Below are positions 14,242 through 14,582 of a stretch of DNA of 14,582 nt, in pieces; position 1 is the stretch's first letter, and each line of letters starts with the position of its first letter. Location: the NCBI GenBank assembly GCA_016209585.1, contig JACQVU010000366.1:1-14582 (forward strand). The letters are read 5' to 3'. Below the pieces are notes generated by a model, which had not been told where the DNA came from, did not search any database, and was given only the letters and a program-made list of their open reading frames with translations. Position numbers and translations under genes: made by a program. This DNA is from Planctomycetota bacterium. GTDB taxonomy: Bacteria; Planctomycetota; UBA8742; JACQVU01.

Positions 14242-14582
14242 GTGCCACTGACCAAGAAGGAACTCGCCCTGATCCTCGCCGAGAGGTTCAACGTCACCCA
14301 GGTGAGCGCGCGGAACATCGTCCAGGGCACGTTTGACGCCATCATCGACGTCCTGAAGGCTGACGGCCGCATGGAACTGCGCGACTTCGGCGTCTTCGAG
14401 GTCAAAGAGCGCCGGTCGCGCCACGCCCGAAACCCCCGCACCGGCCAACCGGTCGAAGTGCCGGTCCGCAGGATCGTCAAGTTCCGGCCCGGGCGCGAAA
14501 TGGCCGAGCGCATCGCCCGCGACTCCCGCCTCCCCGACCACCCGAGCAGCGCCCCCCCCCCCCCCCCAACCCCGACCCCCCA
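14242..14582 (+). CDS. hup: HU/IHF-family DNA-binding protein (3' end beyond the window)
   Basis: Partial CDS; 113 codons are visible. It is a nucleoid protein that binds and bends DNA as a dimer. Translation from the GTG gives MPLTKKELALILAERF, the helical dimerisation region, then MELRDFGVFEVKERRSRHARNPRTGQPVEVPVRRIVKFRPG, which contains the family signature (the (G/A)RNP-(R/K)-TG arm whose Pro intercalates in DNA, and the VKF-(R/K)-PG strand). AGGAG at 14230-14234 sits 7 nt before the start. The HU core ends near residue 94; it continues into a Pro/Ser tail (PDHPSSAPPPPPTPTP) encoded partly by an uninterrupted run of 16 C (14552-14567), then leaves the window. Tailed HU proteins are known in several phyla, usually with Lys/Ala/Pro-rich tails. 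The exact tail depends on the C count. HU rather than IHF cannot be proven from one chain. Confidence 0.93.
   Translation, partial: MPLTKKELALILAERFNVTQVSARNIVQGTFDAIIDVLKADGRMELRDFGVFEVKERRSRHARNPRTGQPVEVPVRRIVKFRPGREMAERIARDSRLPDHPSSAPPPPPTPTP

Noticed and set aside
14208..14541. Two minus-strand open frames of about 100 codons over the HU gene.
   Set aside because: They are antisense to a clear HU coding sequence with the family signature and a good ribosome site.

Overview
This is a high-GC bacterial window (about two-thirds G+C or more by eye), gene-dense, with GTG starts and many overlapping start/stop codons. No rRNA, tRNA or reliable phylogenetic marker is present. The gene content (a large IPT/Ig-repeat lipoprotein, an exported HEAT-repeat protein, a COG4692-type BNR-repeat neuraminidase, and an HU protein with a Pro-rich tail) together with abundant heptameric intergenic repeats suits an environmental bacterium such as a planctomycete or a related uncultured lineage. 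That placement is an inference only.

Left edge, 1-360: no gene. It holds a 30-bp perfect inverted repeat, TGTTGGG-type tandem heptamers with G-quadruplex potential, GGGGAGAC-type octamers and TGACAAC heptamers.

Minus strand, 6455 down to 361: a five-gene surface-glycan operon in which every junction overlaps. Transcription order is a fused methyltransferase-glycosyltransferase, a second SAM methyltransferase, a GT2 glycosyltransferase, an O-antigen ligase/polymerase-like membrane protein, and a GT4 glycosyltransferase. It probably builds and modifies a cell-surface polysaccharide. No flippase, sugar-nucleotide synthesis or export gene lies inside the window.

Minus strand, 10809 down to 6531: a predicted lipoprotein with an IPT/TIG domain, three Ig-like repeats, an EF-hand-like loop and a metzincin zinc-protease motif, followed by an exported HEAT-repeat protein. 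These two lie upstream of and co-oriented with the glycan operon.

Plus strand, 11089 to the right end: an FmdB-family zinc-ribbon protein with a predicted neuraminidase 4 nt behind it; then a well-formed promoter, an unrecognised membrane protein and a small unrecognised protein; then, after a heptamer repeat, an HU-family DNA-binding protein that runs off the window through a C16 tract.

The most unusual non-genic signals are an REP-like inverted doublet with compensatory stem changes embedded in the coding tail of the membrane protein, and a GTYGYCA heptamer family shared by three distant intergenic sites. I did not find a convincing new defence or mobile system.
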